Part shown: positions 1 through 6,449 of the stretch, piece by piece
Layout of the letters: every line of letters starts with the position of its first letter
How positions within the stretch are numbered: position 1 is the stretch's first letter
Source of the DNA: a bacterium
GTDB taxonomy: Bacteria > Zixibacteria > MSB-5A5 > GN15 > FEB-12
NCBI GenBank assembly: GCA_030668045.1
Contig: DAOUUR010000070.1
Span: 1-8,604, forward strand
Direction: 5' to 3'
Length of the DNA: 8,604 nucleotides
Notes under the pieces: model-generated
Databases searched by the model: none
Told to the model about the DNA's origin: nothing
Seen by the model: the letters and a program-made list of their open reading frames with translations, nothing else
Program-made: the position numbers and the translations under genes

Positions 1-62
1 CCTGACTTAGTATACGCCAGAAAGCTCTACTTTTAAACTGTCTACCACAAGGGGAAGCTTAC

Positions 63-194
63 GTGATCACTATCGTTTGCGGTTGGATCGGCTGGTACGC
101 CGGTGATCTGGTCAATTTCATGACCGCCTTTATCCTCAGCATGGTCGGCACCGGGTTGGGGCTGTATTACGGCCGCAAGCTGGTTCAGTTTTAG
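63..194 (+). CDS. small hydrophobic membrane protein, 43 aa
   Basis: A short reading frame begins with GTG at 63 and stops with TAG at 192-194. A purine-rich ribosome binding site, AAGGGGAAG at 49-57, lies 5 nt before the start. The product is rich in Gly and aromatic residues. It has a short hydrophobic N-terminus with a GWIGW motif (residues 7-11), an acidic turn (GD, 14-15), a membrane-spanning stretch at about 19-37 with small-residue packing (MVGTGLGLYYG), and a basic end, GRK. A single helix or a tight hairpin in the inner membrane is likely. I recall similar unnamed short proteins with an AFILS..GTG.G.Y.GRK pattern in many bacteria, but no function is known to me. It is separated from the next gene by 480 bases, so it is probably the last gene of a transcript entering from the left. 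Coding status rests on composition and the ribosome binding site. Confidence 0.6.
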   Translation: MITIVCGWIGWYAGDLVNFMTAFILSMVGTGLGLYYGRKLVQF

Positions 195-290
195 CGTTGT
201 CGCTGAGAGATCGCTAGCCACTAATCCTTGAGGGTGTCGACCGATTATGCCCTGCCACCTCATGCAAGTCTTATCCTACGCATCACAGAT

Positions 291-353
291 GTCATGCCGA
301 GCGCCATCCTCGTCATGGCGAGCACTGCCTCCGTCATGCTGAGCGTAGTCGAA
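291..353. repeat. three degenerate 21-bp direct repeats (GTCATG-family)
   Basis: GTCATGCCGAGC, GTCATGGCGAGC and GTCATGCTGAGC start at 291, 312 and 333, exactly 21 bp apart. By hand comparison with the third unit, the first matches 14 of 21 positions and the second 12 of 21. Most of the decay is in the second half of each unit. The third unit continues into the arm of the inverted repeat. These resemble short extragenic repeats of the GTCATTGCGAGC / GTCATGCTGAGC type found scattered in many bacterial genomes. Confidence 0.7.
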
Positions 354-402
354 GCATGAATGTGTACCGTCAATCGCACCCTTCGACTACGCTCAGGGTG
401 AC
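333..402. repeat. extragenic inverted repeat with 16-bp perfect arms
   Basis: CTGAGCGTAGTCGAAG at 339-354 is exactly complementary to CTTCGACTACGCTCAG at 381-396, with a 26-nt loop. Pairing continues outward so that 333-354 faces 381-402 with one mismatch and one G-T pair. Both arms are oppositely oriented copies of one element, GTCAnnCTGAGCGTAGTCGAAG. It sits between genes, has no T-run after it, and is more like a REP-type mobile or decay-protecting repeat than a terminator. In RNA it would fold strongly on either strand. Confidence 0.8.
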
Positions 403-592
403 TTGTGAGTTTTCCTTCGTCTTGCGGATTCGATCAGTCCAGATGAAGAAACTGGTGTTAGAGTGGGCCGCGACTCGGTTGGAGAAGTGGCCAACCTTGA
501 TCCGGAAACTGCAGGATTAATCCCAAATAACGCCCCAAACTCGCTCGCAGATTGCAACTTGTGCCGCTGCCATCGTCGGAGTAGCTTACGAG

Positions 593-620
593 TTGACAAA
601 ACGGATGTATTGCTCGTTAT
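593..620 (+). promoter_or_regulatory. weak sigma70-like promoter candidate for the methyltransferase operon
   Basis: A perfect -35 hexamer TTGACA (593-598) is followed after 16 bp by a poor -10, CGTTAT (615-620), with three of six consensus matches. Transcription would start near 627 and leave a leader of about 50 nt before the GTG at 676. The -35 may be chance; no better pair was seen nearby. Confidence 0.3.
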
Positions 621-675
621 CAGGCACCGCTTGTGACAAAGCCGATGACTGCCCAAAAATCGGAGGAGCTTTTTC

Positions 676-2133
676 GTGCGACCAACCACAAAATTTCTCA
701 ATGAAGAACTGCTGCTCAGAATTGTAGCCGAAGGCCGCGACCTCATCTGCAATCTCGGCGTTGAGATTCACAACGACGAGGTCCTCTCGTTGCTCGGTGA
801 TCACGGCGCAAAGATCGACACAAAATCGGGCCGAGCTTTCTTTACCCATGACCTTATCGACCGCGCCCTGTCCTCTGCCCCCAAATCGTTCAAGTTGTAC
901 GACACAATAGGGAACGAAGCGGTGGACCTCTCCGACTTCAATGTCAACTTCACGCCGGGATCGGCCGCTATCAATATTCTTGACCATGACGGCAAGGTCA
1001 GTCGCAGACCTACTTCGCAGGACTATGTTCGCTACACAAAACTGATGACCGGTATGCAACATATCTCTTCCCAATCGACGGCCATGATTCACGCCGATGT
1101 GCACGAAGATATCGCCGACAGTTACCGACTGTATCTCAGTCTGATGTACTGCGAGAAGCCGGTAGTGACCGGCGCCTTTACCGCCGAAACGTTTGGAATC
1201 ATGAAAGATCTTCAGGTCGCAATCAGGGGTTCCGCGGAAGCTCTGGCGGAGAAACCATTGACCATATTTTCCTGTTGCCCCACCGCCCCACTGAAATGGA
1301 GCAAAGCAACCTCGCAAAACGTCATCGACTGTGCCCACTTCTCAATACCGGTGGAGTATATCTCTATGCCGCTTTCCGGGTTCATGGCTCCAGTATCGCT
1401 GGTTGGATCGCTGGTGCAGCATACCGCTGAGACATTAAGTGGCGTGGTTATTAGTCAACTTGCCAAGCCGGGGGCGCCTGCCCTCTATGGCGGCTCTCCG
1501 GCGATTTTCGATCTCCGATACGAGACGACTCCGATGGGCGCTATTGGTACGATGATGATCGACTGCGCATACAATGAAATTGGCAAGTACTTCGGCTTAC
1601 CCACTCAGGCATATATCGGGCTAAGTGATTCCAAACTGCTGGATGCTCAGGCAGGAATGGAAACATCGATGGGCGCCACTCTCGCCGCGCTGGCCGGTAT
1701 CAATAATATCTCAGGACCGGGGATGCTCGATTTTGAGAGCAGTTTCAGTCTGGAAAAACTGGTTGTCGATAATGAAATCTGCGGTATGCTGGCTCGTATG
1801 ATTCGAGGCATAGAACCGAAAGAAGATTTCCCAGCGCAACCGATTTTCGAAGAACTCCTCAGAGACGATCACCTGCTCATATCCGATCACACCCGCAAAT
1901 ATCTCCGCGAAGAACTTCATTTCCCCGGCGTCACCATAGACAGAGCAAACCGGTCTCGCTGGCAGGAAGAGGGCGGGCTGACAATGATCGAAAGAGCGCA
2001 CAACGAAGTTGAACGAATTGTCGCCGACAGCCAGCCGGTTCGACTCTCCGAGGACATTCGCAGGGAACTGACATCGCTGATGCAGAAAGAGGCGGCCACG
2101 ATTGGCATGGAGGAACTTACGAAATTAAACTAA
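676..2133 (+). CDS. MttB-family methylamine/quaternary amine:corrinoid methyltransferase (non-pyrrolysine)
   Basis: This 485-residue protein belongs to the trimethylamine methyltransferase family (MttB, COG5598), which demethylates a methylated amine and passes the methyl to a small corrinoid protein. Length is close to archaeal MttB (about 495). Visible family features are the N-terminal helical part (1-60), the barrel body, the GLSDSKLLDAQAGMETSMG segment (315-333), and the C-terminal FPGVTIDRANRSRWQEEGG block (417-434) before the terminal helices. There is no in-frame amber codon, so it lacks the pyrrolysine of true trimethylamine methyltransferases and falls with the non-Pyl relatives, some of which use glycine betaine or other quaternary amines. 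The substrate cannot be read from sequence. Start GTG 676 follows an excellent GGAGGA (662-667) at 8 nt. It is the first gene of a four-gene operon that supplies its corrinoid partner, an activator and a methyl acceptor enzyme, but no folate methyltransferase. Confidence 0.9.
   Translation: MRPTTKFLNEELLLRIVAEGRDLICNLGVEIHNDEVLSLLGDHGAKIDTKSGRAFFTHDLIDRALSSAPKSFKLYDTIGNEAVDLSDFNVNFTPGSAAINILDHDGKVSRRPTSQDYVRYTKLMTGMQHISSQSTAMIHADVHEDIADSYRLYLSLMYCEKPVVTGAFTAETFGIMKDLQVAIRGSAEALAEKPLTIFSCCPTAPLKWSKATSQNVIDCAHFSIPVEYISMPLSGFMAPVSLVGSLVQHTAETLSGVVISQLAKPGAPALYGGSPAIFDLRYETTPMGAIGTMMIDCAYNEIGKYFGLPTQAYIGLSDSKLLDAQAGMETSMGATLAALAGINNISGPGMLDFESSFSLEKLVVDNEICGMLARMIRGIEPKEDFPAQPIFEELLRDDHLLISDHTRKYLREELHFPGVTIDRANRSRWQEEGGLTMIERAHNEVERIVADSQPVRLSEDIRRELTSLMQKEAATIGMEELTKLN
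2109..2114 (+). promoter_or_regulatory. Shine-Dalgarno inside the MttB-family gene, deciding an ATT start
   Basis: GGAGGA at 2109-2114 lies 9 nt before ATT at 2124. It is the only strong ribosome binding site near the start of the following reading frame. The GTG at 2211 has no purine-rich site before it: the preceding bases are GGGTGTACCG. Placement over the last codons of the upstream gene would couple translation of the two. Confidence 0.45.
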
Positions 2134-2849
2134 CACGTCACATTCTTGAGATAACACCCGCCGAAACGGTCCCCGGAATCAGGGCGATCCTTCGGGCACA
2201 GGGTGTACCGGTGAAAGCTTGTGCGGACGAACGTCTACGGCAAATGGCCCGGCAGGCCCAGGAGTCGTTTCGGTCAGTGACAAAACCGGTCGGTGTTGTG
2301 GCTGATATTCGGAAAAACGGAATTAAATCGATCTATCATGGCGATGGTCACAACGAATCGCCCGCGCCACTGGAGGCAATCATTGATCAGTCCTCGCAGT
2401 TGGCTCTCTATGCGGTTACTGTCGGTGAAAATGTCAGCGACGAGATATCTCGCCTTTTTGCCGAAGATGAATTCGCACCGGCTGCAATGCTTGACGCAGC
2501 AGCTTCTCAGGGTGCCGAGTTGGCAGCGCAGCAGGTGGAACATTCCGTTCGACAACAACTAAAAGCATCAAATCGCTGGATAACCGGACACGAGACCATG
2601 TCGTTTAGTCCCGGCTATTGCGGCTGGCATGTCAGTGCTCAGCGGAAGTTGTTTGAGCATCTGAATCCACAGGAAATCGGAATCACGCTCACCGACAGTT
2701 GCCTGATGCAACCGCTCAAATCGATCAGCGGCGTTATTGTCACAGGCCCGAGGAGAATATTTAGCTTTGATGACAACTATGCGTTTTGCGACCAATGCAA
2801 GAATCGCTCGTGTCGCGAAAGAATGAAGGCAATACATACCGACAAATAA
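2124..2849 (+). CDS. MetH activation-domain-like protein, corrinoid reactivation partner
   Basis: The family corresponds to the C-terminal activation domain of cobalamin-dependent methionine synthase, here as a free protein. Numbering from ATT 2124 (241 aa), the hallmark SPGYCGW is at 162-168, and DSCLMQPLKS at 191-200 matches the usual pattern of polar residues before P-x-KS. The C-terminus has Cys 222, 225 and 230 (CxxC-x4-C), typical of stand-alone relatives and possibly metal-binding. The likely role is returning inactive cob(II)alamin on the corrinoid protein to the active state. The first ATG/GTG/TTG-type start is GTG 2211 (212 aa), but the frame is open upstream and encodes the conserved-looking ILEITPAETVPGIRAILRAQG, so 2211 seems too late. 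ATT 2124 has a good ribosome binding site and overlaps the upstream gene by 10 nt. The Arg that contacts AdoMet in E. coli MetH (three residues before the Pro of PGY) is Ser160 here. The family is clear; the exact start is uncertain. Confidence 0.78.
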   Translation: MKLTRHILEITPAETVPGIRAILRAQGVPVKACADERLRQMARQAQESFRSVTKPVGVVADIRKNGIKSIYHGDGHNESPAPLEAIIDQSSQLALYAVTVGENVSDEISRLFAEDEFAPAAMLDAAASQGAELAAQQVEHSVRQQLKASNRWITGHETMSFSPGYCGWHVSAQRKLFEHLNPQEIGITLTDSCLMQPLKSISGVIVTGPRRIFSFDDNYAFCDQCKNRSCRERMKAIHTDK

Positions 2850-2872
2850 TTGTACAGGAGATGTTATAAGCT

Positions 2873-3505
2873 ATGCTGAATCAATTATCCGATAGCCTGT
2901 TGACGGGGAATGCTGATGCCGTCGCCTCTCTGGTTAAGCAGGCCATTGACCAGAAACTTGATCCGAATAACATTCTTAACGATGGTCTGATTGCAGGGAT
3001 GACGGTCGTCGGTCAGAAGTTCAAGAGCCACGAAATATTTCTCCCCGATGTTTTGATTGCGGCCAAGGCGATGAACGCTGGGATGGAAATACTCAAACCG
3101 CTGCTGGTCAAGGAAGGGATACCGTCGATTGGCCGGATTGTCATCGGGACAGTTCAGGGCGACCTGCACGATATCGGCAAAAACCTAGTCGGCATCATGC
3201 TCAAGGGCGCCGGATTCGAGGTGATCGACCTTGGCAAAGATGTCGCACCTGAGACATTTGTCGAGGCGGCTATTGAGAACGAGGCTCAGATAATCGGTCT
3301 CTCTGCTCTGCTGACCACAACGATGCCGGTCATGAAAAAAGTCGTCAACCTTGCAACCGAAAAAGGTCTTACCGGCAAAATCAAAATTATCATCGGTGGC
3401 GCCCCAACAACGTCTGACTATGCCAATGAAATCGGAGCCGATGCCTACTGTTACGATGGCATCAATGCCGTTGACTGCGCTCGACGGATTCTCGGAGTAG
3501 CGTAA
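2873..3505 (+). CDS. methyltransferase corrinoid (B12-binding) protein, MtbC/MttC-like
   Basis: This 210-residue cytoplasmic protein carries the methyl group between enzymes. It has the two-domain layout of MttC/MtbC and of the MetH cobalamin module. Residues 1-85 form the helical cap (repeated short helices, EIFLPDVLIAAKAMNAGM at 54-71). Residues 86-210 form a Rossmann-like B12 fold with the signature DLHDIG at 97-102, whose His99 would be the lower axial cobalt ligand. SALLTTT (144-150) and GGAPTT (175-180) are the usual loops lining the nucleotide tail. The start is ATG 2873 with AGGAG at 2856-2860, a rather long 12-nt spacing. It lies 23 nt after the activator gene and 1 nt before the homocysteine methyltransferase gene, so co-translation is likely. 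Its methyl donor is probably the MttB-family protein and its acceptor enzyme the next gene product. Confidence 0.93.
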   Translation: MLNQLSDSLLTGNADAVASLVKQAIDQKLDPNNILNDGLIAGMTVVGQKFKSHEIFLPDVLIAAKAMNAGMEILKPLLVKEGIPSIGRIVIGTVQGDLHDIGKNLVGIMLKGAGFEVIDLGKDVAPETFVEAAIENEAQIIGLSALLTTTMPVMKKVVNLATEKGLTGKIKIIIGGAPTTSDYANEIGADAYCYDGINAVDCARRILGVA

Positions 3506-3506
3506 C

Positions 3507-4394
3507 ATGCTGCCACTGTTGGAGCAGATCAGTCGAGGCGAGGTGTTGCTCGCCGACGGCGCTATGGGCACCATGTTGTTTGAGCGCGGCTTGAAGTCGG
3601 GTCAATGCCCCGAGAGCATCAACCTCTCGGCCCCGCACTTGCTTGAAGAAATCGCGACGTTATACTTACAGGCTGGCGCCGATATACTCCACACCAATAC
3701 GTTCGGCGGCTCTCCGCTCAAACTCGCCGAGTACGGTCTTGACGATCAGTGTCACCAGATCAACTGCCAGGCTATTCGTTCTGTACGTTCTGTAGTTACC
3801 GACAAAGCGTATATCTCACTCTCGTGTGGACCATCGGGCAGACTTCTTAAACCATATGGCGACACTGACCCGGAAGAGTTAAAAGAGAGTTACAAAAAGC
3901 AGCTGACCTGCATTCTCACCGAGCCGGTTGATATGATAACGATTGAAACGATGACTGATCTCGCCGAAGCTACCATTGCTGTGGAAACAGCCAGACAGAT
4001 TGCACCTGACATTCCAATCTGCGCGACGATGACTTTCGACTGCACCCCGCGCGGATTTTTTACTATCATGGGTGTTACTGTAGAACAGGCCGCTACCGGT
4101 TTACTTGAAGCCGGGGCCGACATCATCGGCTCCAACTGCGGTAATGGTATTGACAACATGACTAAAATTGCCGCTGAGTTTGGCAAGTGTACCAACGCCC
4201 CCTTGATGATTCAATCGAATGCAGGACTGCCGGAAGAAAAAGACGGCCACCTGTTCTACCCTGAAGCCCCCGAGTTTATGGCTGAGAAATGCCGCAAGCT
4301 TCCCTCAGCAGGCGTCAGGATTATCGGTGGTTGTTGTGGCACAACTCCGGCGCACATAGCAGCAATTAGAAAGACCCTGACACCCGGCAACTAG
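3507..4394 (+). CDS. homocysteine S-methyltransferase (MetH N-terminal module as a separate protein)
   Basis: The 295-residue product equals the homocysteine-binding barrel of MetH and related enzymes (Pfam S-methyl_trans family), which make methionine from homocysteine. Visible motifs are DGAMGTML at 17-24, GADILHTNTFGG at 57-68, the first zinc ligand Cys211 in SNCGNG, and the paired ligands Cys276-Cys277 in GGCCGTTP. All three zinc cysteines are present, so the enzyme should be active. It contains no folate-binding, B12 or activation domain. The start is ATG 3507 with GGAG at 3494-3497, one nt after the corrinoid gene. The arrangement suggests it takes the methyl from the methylated corrinoid protein. 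The acceptor could be another thiol, since the family also contains S-methylmethionine, selenocysteine and betaine enzymes. The closeness to MetH and the B12 neighbour favour homocysteine. Confidence 0.9.
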   Translation: MLPLLEQISRGEVLLADGAMGTMLFERGLKSGQCPESINLSAPHLLEEIATLYLQAGADILHTNTFGGSPLKLAEYGLDDQCHQINCQAIRSVRSVVTDKAYISLSCGPSGRLLKPYGDTDPEELKESYKKQLTCILTEPVDMITIETMTDLAEATIAVETARQIAPDIPICATMTFDCTPRGFFTIMGVTVEQAATGLLEAGADIIGSNCGNGIDNMTKIAAEFGKCTNAPLMIQSNAGLPEEKDGHLFYPEAPEFMAEKCRKLPSAGVRIIGGCCGTTPAHIAAIRKTLTPGN

Positions 4395-4411
4395 CGACAA
4401 TGTGAATCGAC

Positions 4412-4861
4412 TTAGATATCTCCCGAACGATCCCCACCATGAAGCATATCCATTAGATAGCGGTTCTCCACCTCAGCTCTCTTCGCTTGAGACTTGATTA
4501 TATCCCGCTGCGATATAATGCCTATGACGTGGTCACCCTTGACTATCGGGACATGACGAATCCAATTCTTCTTCATCACACCGGCAATATAGTCGAGTTC
4601 GTCATCGGGAAGGCCAACAATTAGATTAGTTATCATCAGGTCAGCGACTTTAAGGGAGTGATAATCGCCCTTAGTTGCATGAATTCTCGCAAAGATATCG
4701 TGATCGCTCACTATGCCGATCAGCTTGCCATCGTCCTCGACTACGGGAAGGCAACCGATCTTGTTGCTGATGAGCAGGTCCATCGCTTCATCAATCGACG
4801 TCTCGGCTTTGGCCGTGATGACGTCCTCGGACTTGATAGCCATAATCTTTTTTACAGTCAT
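4412..4861 (-). CDS. two-CBS-domain protein
   Basis: This 149-residue soluble protein is made almost wholly of a tandem CBS (Bateman) module. CBS1 spans about 6-60 with GCLPVVEDDGKLIGIVSDHD, and CBS2 about 75-125 with RHVPIVKGDHVIGIISQRD. A charged tail follows (126-149). Such stand-alone pairs bind adenosyl ligands (AMP, ATP, sometimes AdoMet or NAD) and report energy or metabolite state to a partner; the target is unknown. The start is ATG 4861, with AAAGGAA just before it and a promoter at 4915-4943. It is convergent with the methyltransferase operon, 17 nt apart, and I see no intrinsic terminator between them. Frames on the other strand (4658-4916) are shadows. A link to methionine/AdoMet sensing is only a guess from position. 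Confidence 0.93.
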   Translation of the reverse strand: MTVKKIMAIKSEDVITAKAETSIDEAMDLLISNKIGCLPVVEDDGKLIGIVSDHDIFARIHATKGDYHSLKVADLMITNLIVGLPDDELDYIAGVMKKNWIRHVPIVKGDHVIGIISQRDIIKSQAKRAEVENRYLMDMLHGGDRSGDI

Positions 4862-4914
4862 TCCAGTTCCTTTCTATAGTATTCCATCCATCATTCCAAG
4901 AATCGTAGCACAAT

Positions 4915-4943
4915 AATATAGCCGACTCTATCCCCAATAGCAA
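4915..4943 (-). promoter_or_regulatory. sigma70-like promoter of the CBS protein gene
   Basis: On the minus strand, TTGCTA (4943-4938) and TATATT (4920-4915) are separated by exactly 17 bp. Matches to consensus are 4/6 and 5/6. Transcription would start near 4908, giving a leader of about 47 nt before ATG 4861 with its ribosome binding site. Confidence 0.45.
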
Positions 4944-4962
4944 ATGAAACATTAGTCATTTG
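4941..4962. promoter_or_regulatory. 7-bp inverted repeat over the CBS gene -35, possible operator
   Basis: CAAATGA (4941-4947) and TCATTTG (4956-4962) are perfect inverted arms around an 8-nt centre. The left arm overlaps the -35 hexamer of the promoter above. The symmetry and position fit a dimeric regulator site, but AT-rich arms of this size can arise by chance. Confidence 0.3.
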
Positions 4963-5012
4963 ATTCATGATTTCTGCGTGAATTCTGGCCCTGTTGAACG
5001 TCACCTCCCTTA

Positions 5013-5035
5013 CGCGCTACCCTGACCGCAGCGCG
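5013..5035 (-). other. GC-rich hairpin after the MATE gene, no T-run
   Basis: CGCGCT (5013-5018) pairs with AGCGCG (5030-5035) around an 11-nt loop, 22 nt beyond the transporter stop on the minus strand. No T-tract follows, so it is at best a weak or factor-assisted terminator or an mRNA end-protecting hairpin. Confidence 0.25.
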
Positions 5036-5056
5036 CGAATCCAGTGTGATCAAAGA

Positions 5057-6430
5057 CTAAACCTTCACTGTCAGCCAACGACCGCGCCGATAATAGGTTA
5101 AAAAAAGCAATGTGCTGAGAATACCGGAGATGCTCAACGTCCACCAGATGGCGTTCTGCCCTAGCCCCATAAACTGGACGAGGAACAGAATCGGTATGGC
5201 CTGGAATAACCACGAATGGATGATCGATATAATCATCAAGGGCGTGTTAAGCCCAACACCTGAGTGAATCATCTCGGCCATGATGAAAGCACCGTAGAAC
5301 GGCATGGCTATGGCCCAGATTCGTAGTATCGTCACGCCTGTTGAGATCGTCTCGGCGTTATCAAAGAAGAACCGCATATAGTACTGTGCCAGACTTAGGA
5401 TAAGCAGACTCATCACGGCCATGATTCCAACACCGAGCCAGATGGCGGTATCTCCCGTCTTTTTCGCTCGCTCCACCTTGCCACTACCGAGGTTATGGCC
5501 GATCAGGGAAGACAGCCCCAGCCCCATTCCAACCAGCACCATAATGCCAAACGCGAACAATTGCGTGGAGACACCATAGGCAGCCACCACGGTCGTACCA
5601 AACGTCGCCACCAGCGGAACGATCACCAGGCGAGCGCCAGAGAACGATGCCTCACCCACCCACGCTGGGATTCCGAGCTTGAGAATTTGCCACATGCCAT
5701 TGAGGCCGACGGCCACCTTTCCGCGAAGGTGCAGTCGCACATTGGTACGCCCCCCGTATAGCAGCAACAGGCCGACTAAAAACGTGAGTGTATAGCTACC
5801 CACCGAGGCATACGCTGCACCCTCAATCCCGAGGGCCGGCATCCCGAACCAACCAAATATAAATATGGGATCAATGACGATATTAAGAACGCTCGACGCC
5901 AGCATCATGACCATCGCCATCTTCGGGTTAGCAATCCCCCGCATGGCGGTAAATACCGAAAAAGTAGCATACAAAATCGGCAACCCGATCAACATGATGC
6001 GCCCATAACCGATCCCCATACGCAGCGCGTCACCTTCCGCTCCCAGAAACATCAAAATGTACTTAACGAACACGAATGCTGACCAACCGAAGATTGCACC
6101 GAAAGCCAGCTTAAGCAGAAAAGTTTCTTTGATCGCTCTTTCAGCCTGATCAAATTCCTTCTCACCGTATCGACGTGAAATTATCGCCACCGAACCCGGC
6201 CCCACCAGTGAATTGAACGAAAACAACAGCCACATCATCGAATTGAAAAACGTTATCGCCGCTACCGCAGACTCTCCTTCGGACAAACGCGAAACCCAGT
6301 AGGTGTCAGCCATCGCATAAATATGATGAGCTAAGAATCCGAACATCGAAGGCACCCCCATCTTCAGAATAGAACGGAGGATCGGGCCTTCGGTATAGTC
6401 AGCGGGTTGTTTGGTCTGTACGTCAGTCAT
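5057..6430 (-). CDS. MATE-family multidrug/metabolite efflux transporter
   Basis: The product (457 aa from ATG 6430) is an inner-membrane protein with about 12 hydrophobic helices, the normal size for MATE transporters that export cationic or aromatic compounds by H+ or Na+ antiport. Family signatures include MADTYWVSRLSEGESAVAAI near the end of helix 1 and LNIVIDPIFIFGWFGMPALG in the middle. The second half repeats the fold, starting near ILKLGIPAWVGEASFSGA, as expected for the internal two-fold duplication. The substrate is unknown. A longer frame could begin at TTG 6478 (473 aa), but that codon overlaps the -35 hexamer of the best promoter (6450-6478). ATG 6430, directly before TDVQTKQPADYTEG and the first helix, is preferred, although its ribosome binding site is poor. 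It shares strand with the CBS gene downstream (195 nt gap), which has its own promoter. Confidence 0.92.
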   Translation of the reverse strand: MTDVQTKQPADYTEGPILRSILKMGVPSMFGFLAHHIYAMADTYWVSRLSEGESAVAAITFFNSMMWLLFSFNSLVGPGSVAIISRRYGEKEFDQAERAIKETFLLKLAFGAIFGWSAFVFVKYILMFLGAEGDALRMGIGYGRIMLIGLPILYATFSVFTAMRGIANPKMAMVMMLASSVLNIVIDPIFIFGWFGMPALGIEGAAYASVGSYTLTFLVGLLLLYGGRTNVRLHLRGKVAVGLNGMWQILKLGIPAWVGEASFSGARLVIVPLVATFGTTVVAAYGVSTQLFAFGIMVLVGMGLGLSSLIGHNLGSGKVERAKKTGDTAIWLGVGIMAVMSLLILSLAQYYMRFFFDNAETISTGVTILRIWAIAMPFYGAFIMAEMIHSGVGLNTPLMIISIIHSWLFQAIPILFLVQFMGLGQNAIWWTLSISGILSTLLFLTYYRRGRWLTVKV

Positions 6431-6449
6431 AGTTGTTCTAGAATGCAGC

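Larger units (their letters stand above)
195..675. other. 480-bp spacer without a confident gene
   Basis: I see no convincing gene here. The spacer holds degenerate 21-bp direct repeats (291-353), a long inverted repeat (333-402), a weak promoter candidate (593-620) and the ribosome binding site GGAGGA at 662-667 for the next gene. Minus-strand frames across 393-752 and 586-1338 are antisense shadows of this region and of the MttB-family gene. One plus-strand stretch, 409-636, reads open for 75 codons with a protein-like composition but has no normal start codon early in it. It could be a decayed gene end. I saw no cobalamin or SAM riboswitch consensus before the operon. Confidence 0.6.

Noticed and set aside
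291..402. CRISPR-like reading of the regular 21-bp repeats
   Set aside because: The units abut without unique spacers, are strongly degenerate and include an inverted copy; no cas genes are near.
443..520. 25-codon plus-strand ORF starting MKKLVLEW
   Set aside because: No ribosome binding site before the ATG and no recognisable homology; chance is enough to explain it.
409..636. 75-codon plus-strand open stretch with protein-like composition before the operon
   Set aside because: It has no standard start codon near its beginning and no ribosome binding site. It is in frame with the MttB-family gene but cut off by two stops. At most a decayed gene end; I cannot assign it.
560..675. Cobalamin or SAM riboswitch before the corrinoid operon
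   Set aside because: I looked for a B12-box-like element and an S-box core and found neither; the leader from the candidate promoter is only about 50 nt.
586..1338. 250-codon minus-strand open frame opposite the MttB-family gene
   Set aside because: It lies mostly antisense to a clearly recognisable gene with family motifs and a strong ribosome binding site. Its own product shows no family features.
2293..2562. 89-codon plus-strand frame inside the activator gene
   Set aside because: Fully contained in another frame of the MetH activation-domain gene, whose motifs SPGY and P-x-KS are clear.
4886..4968. 25-codon minus-strand ORF between the MATE and CBS genes
   Set aside because: No well-placed ribosome binding site, and it overlaps the CBS promoter; not supported as coding.
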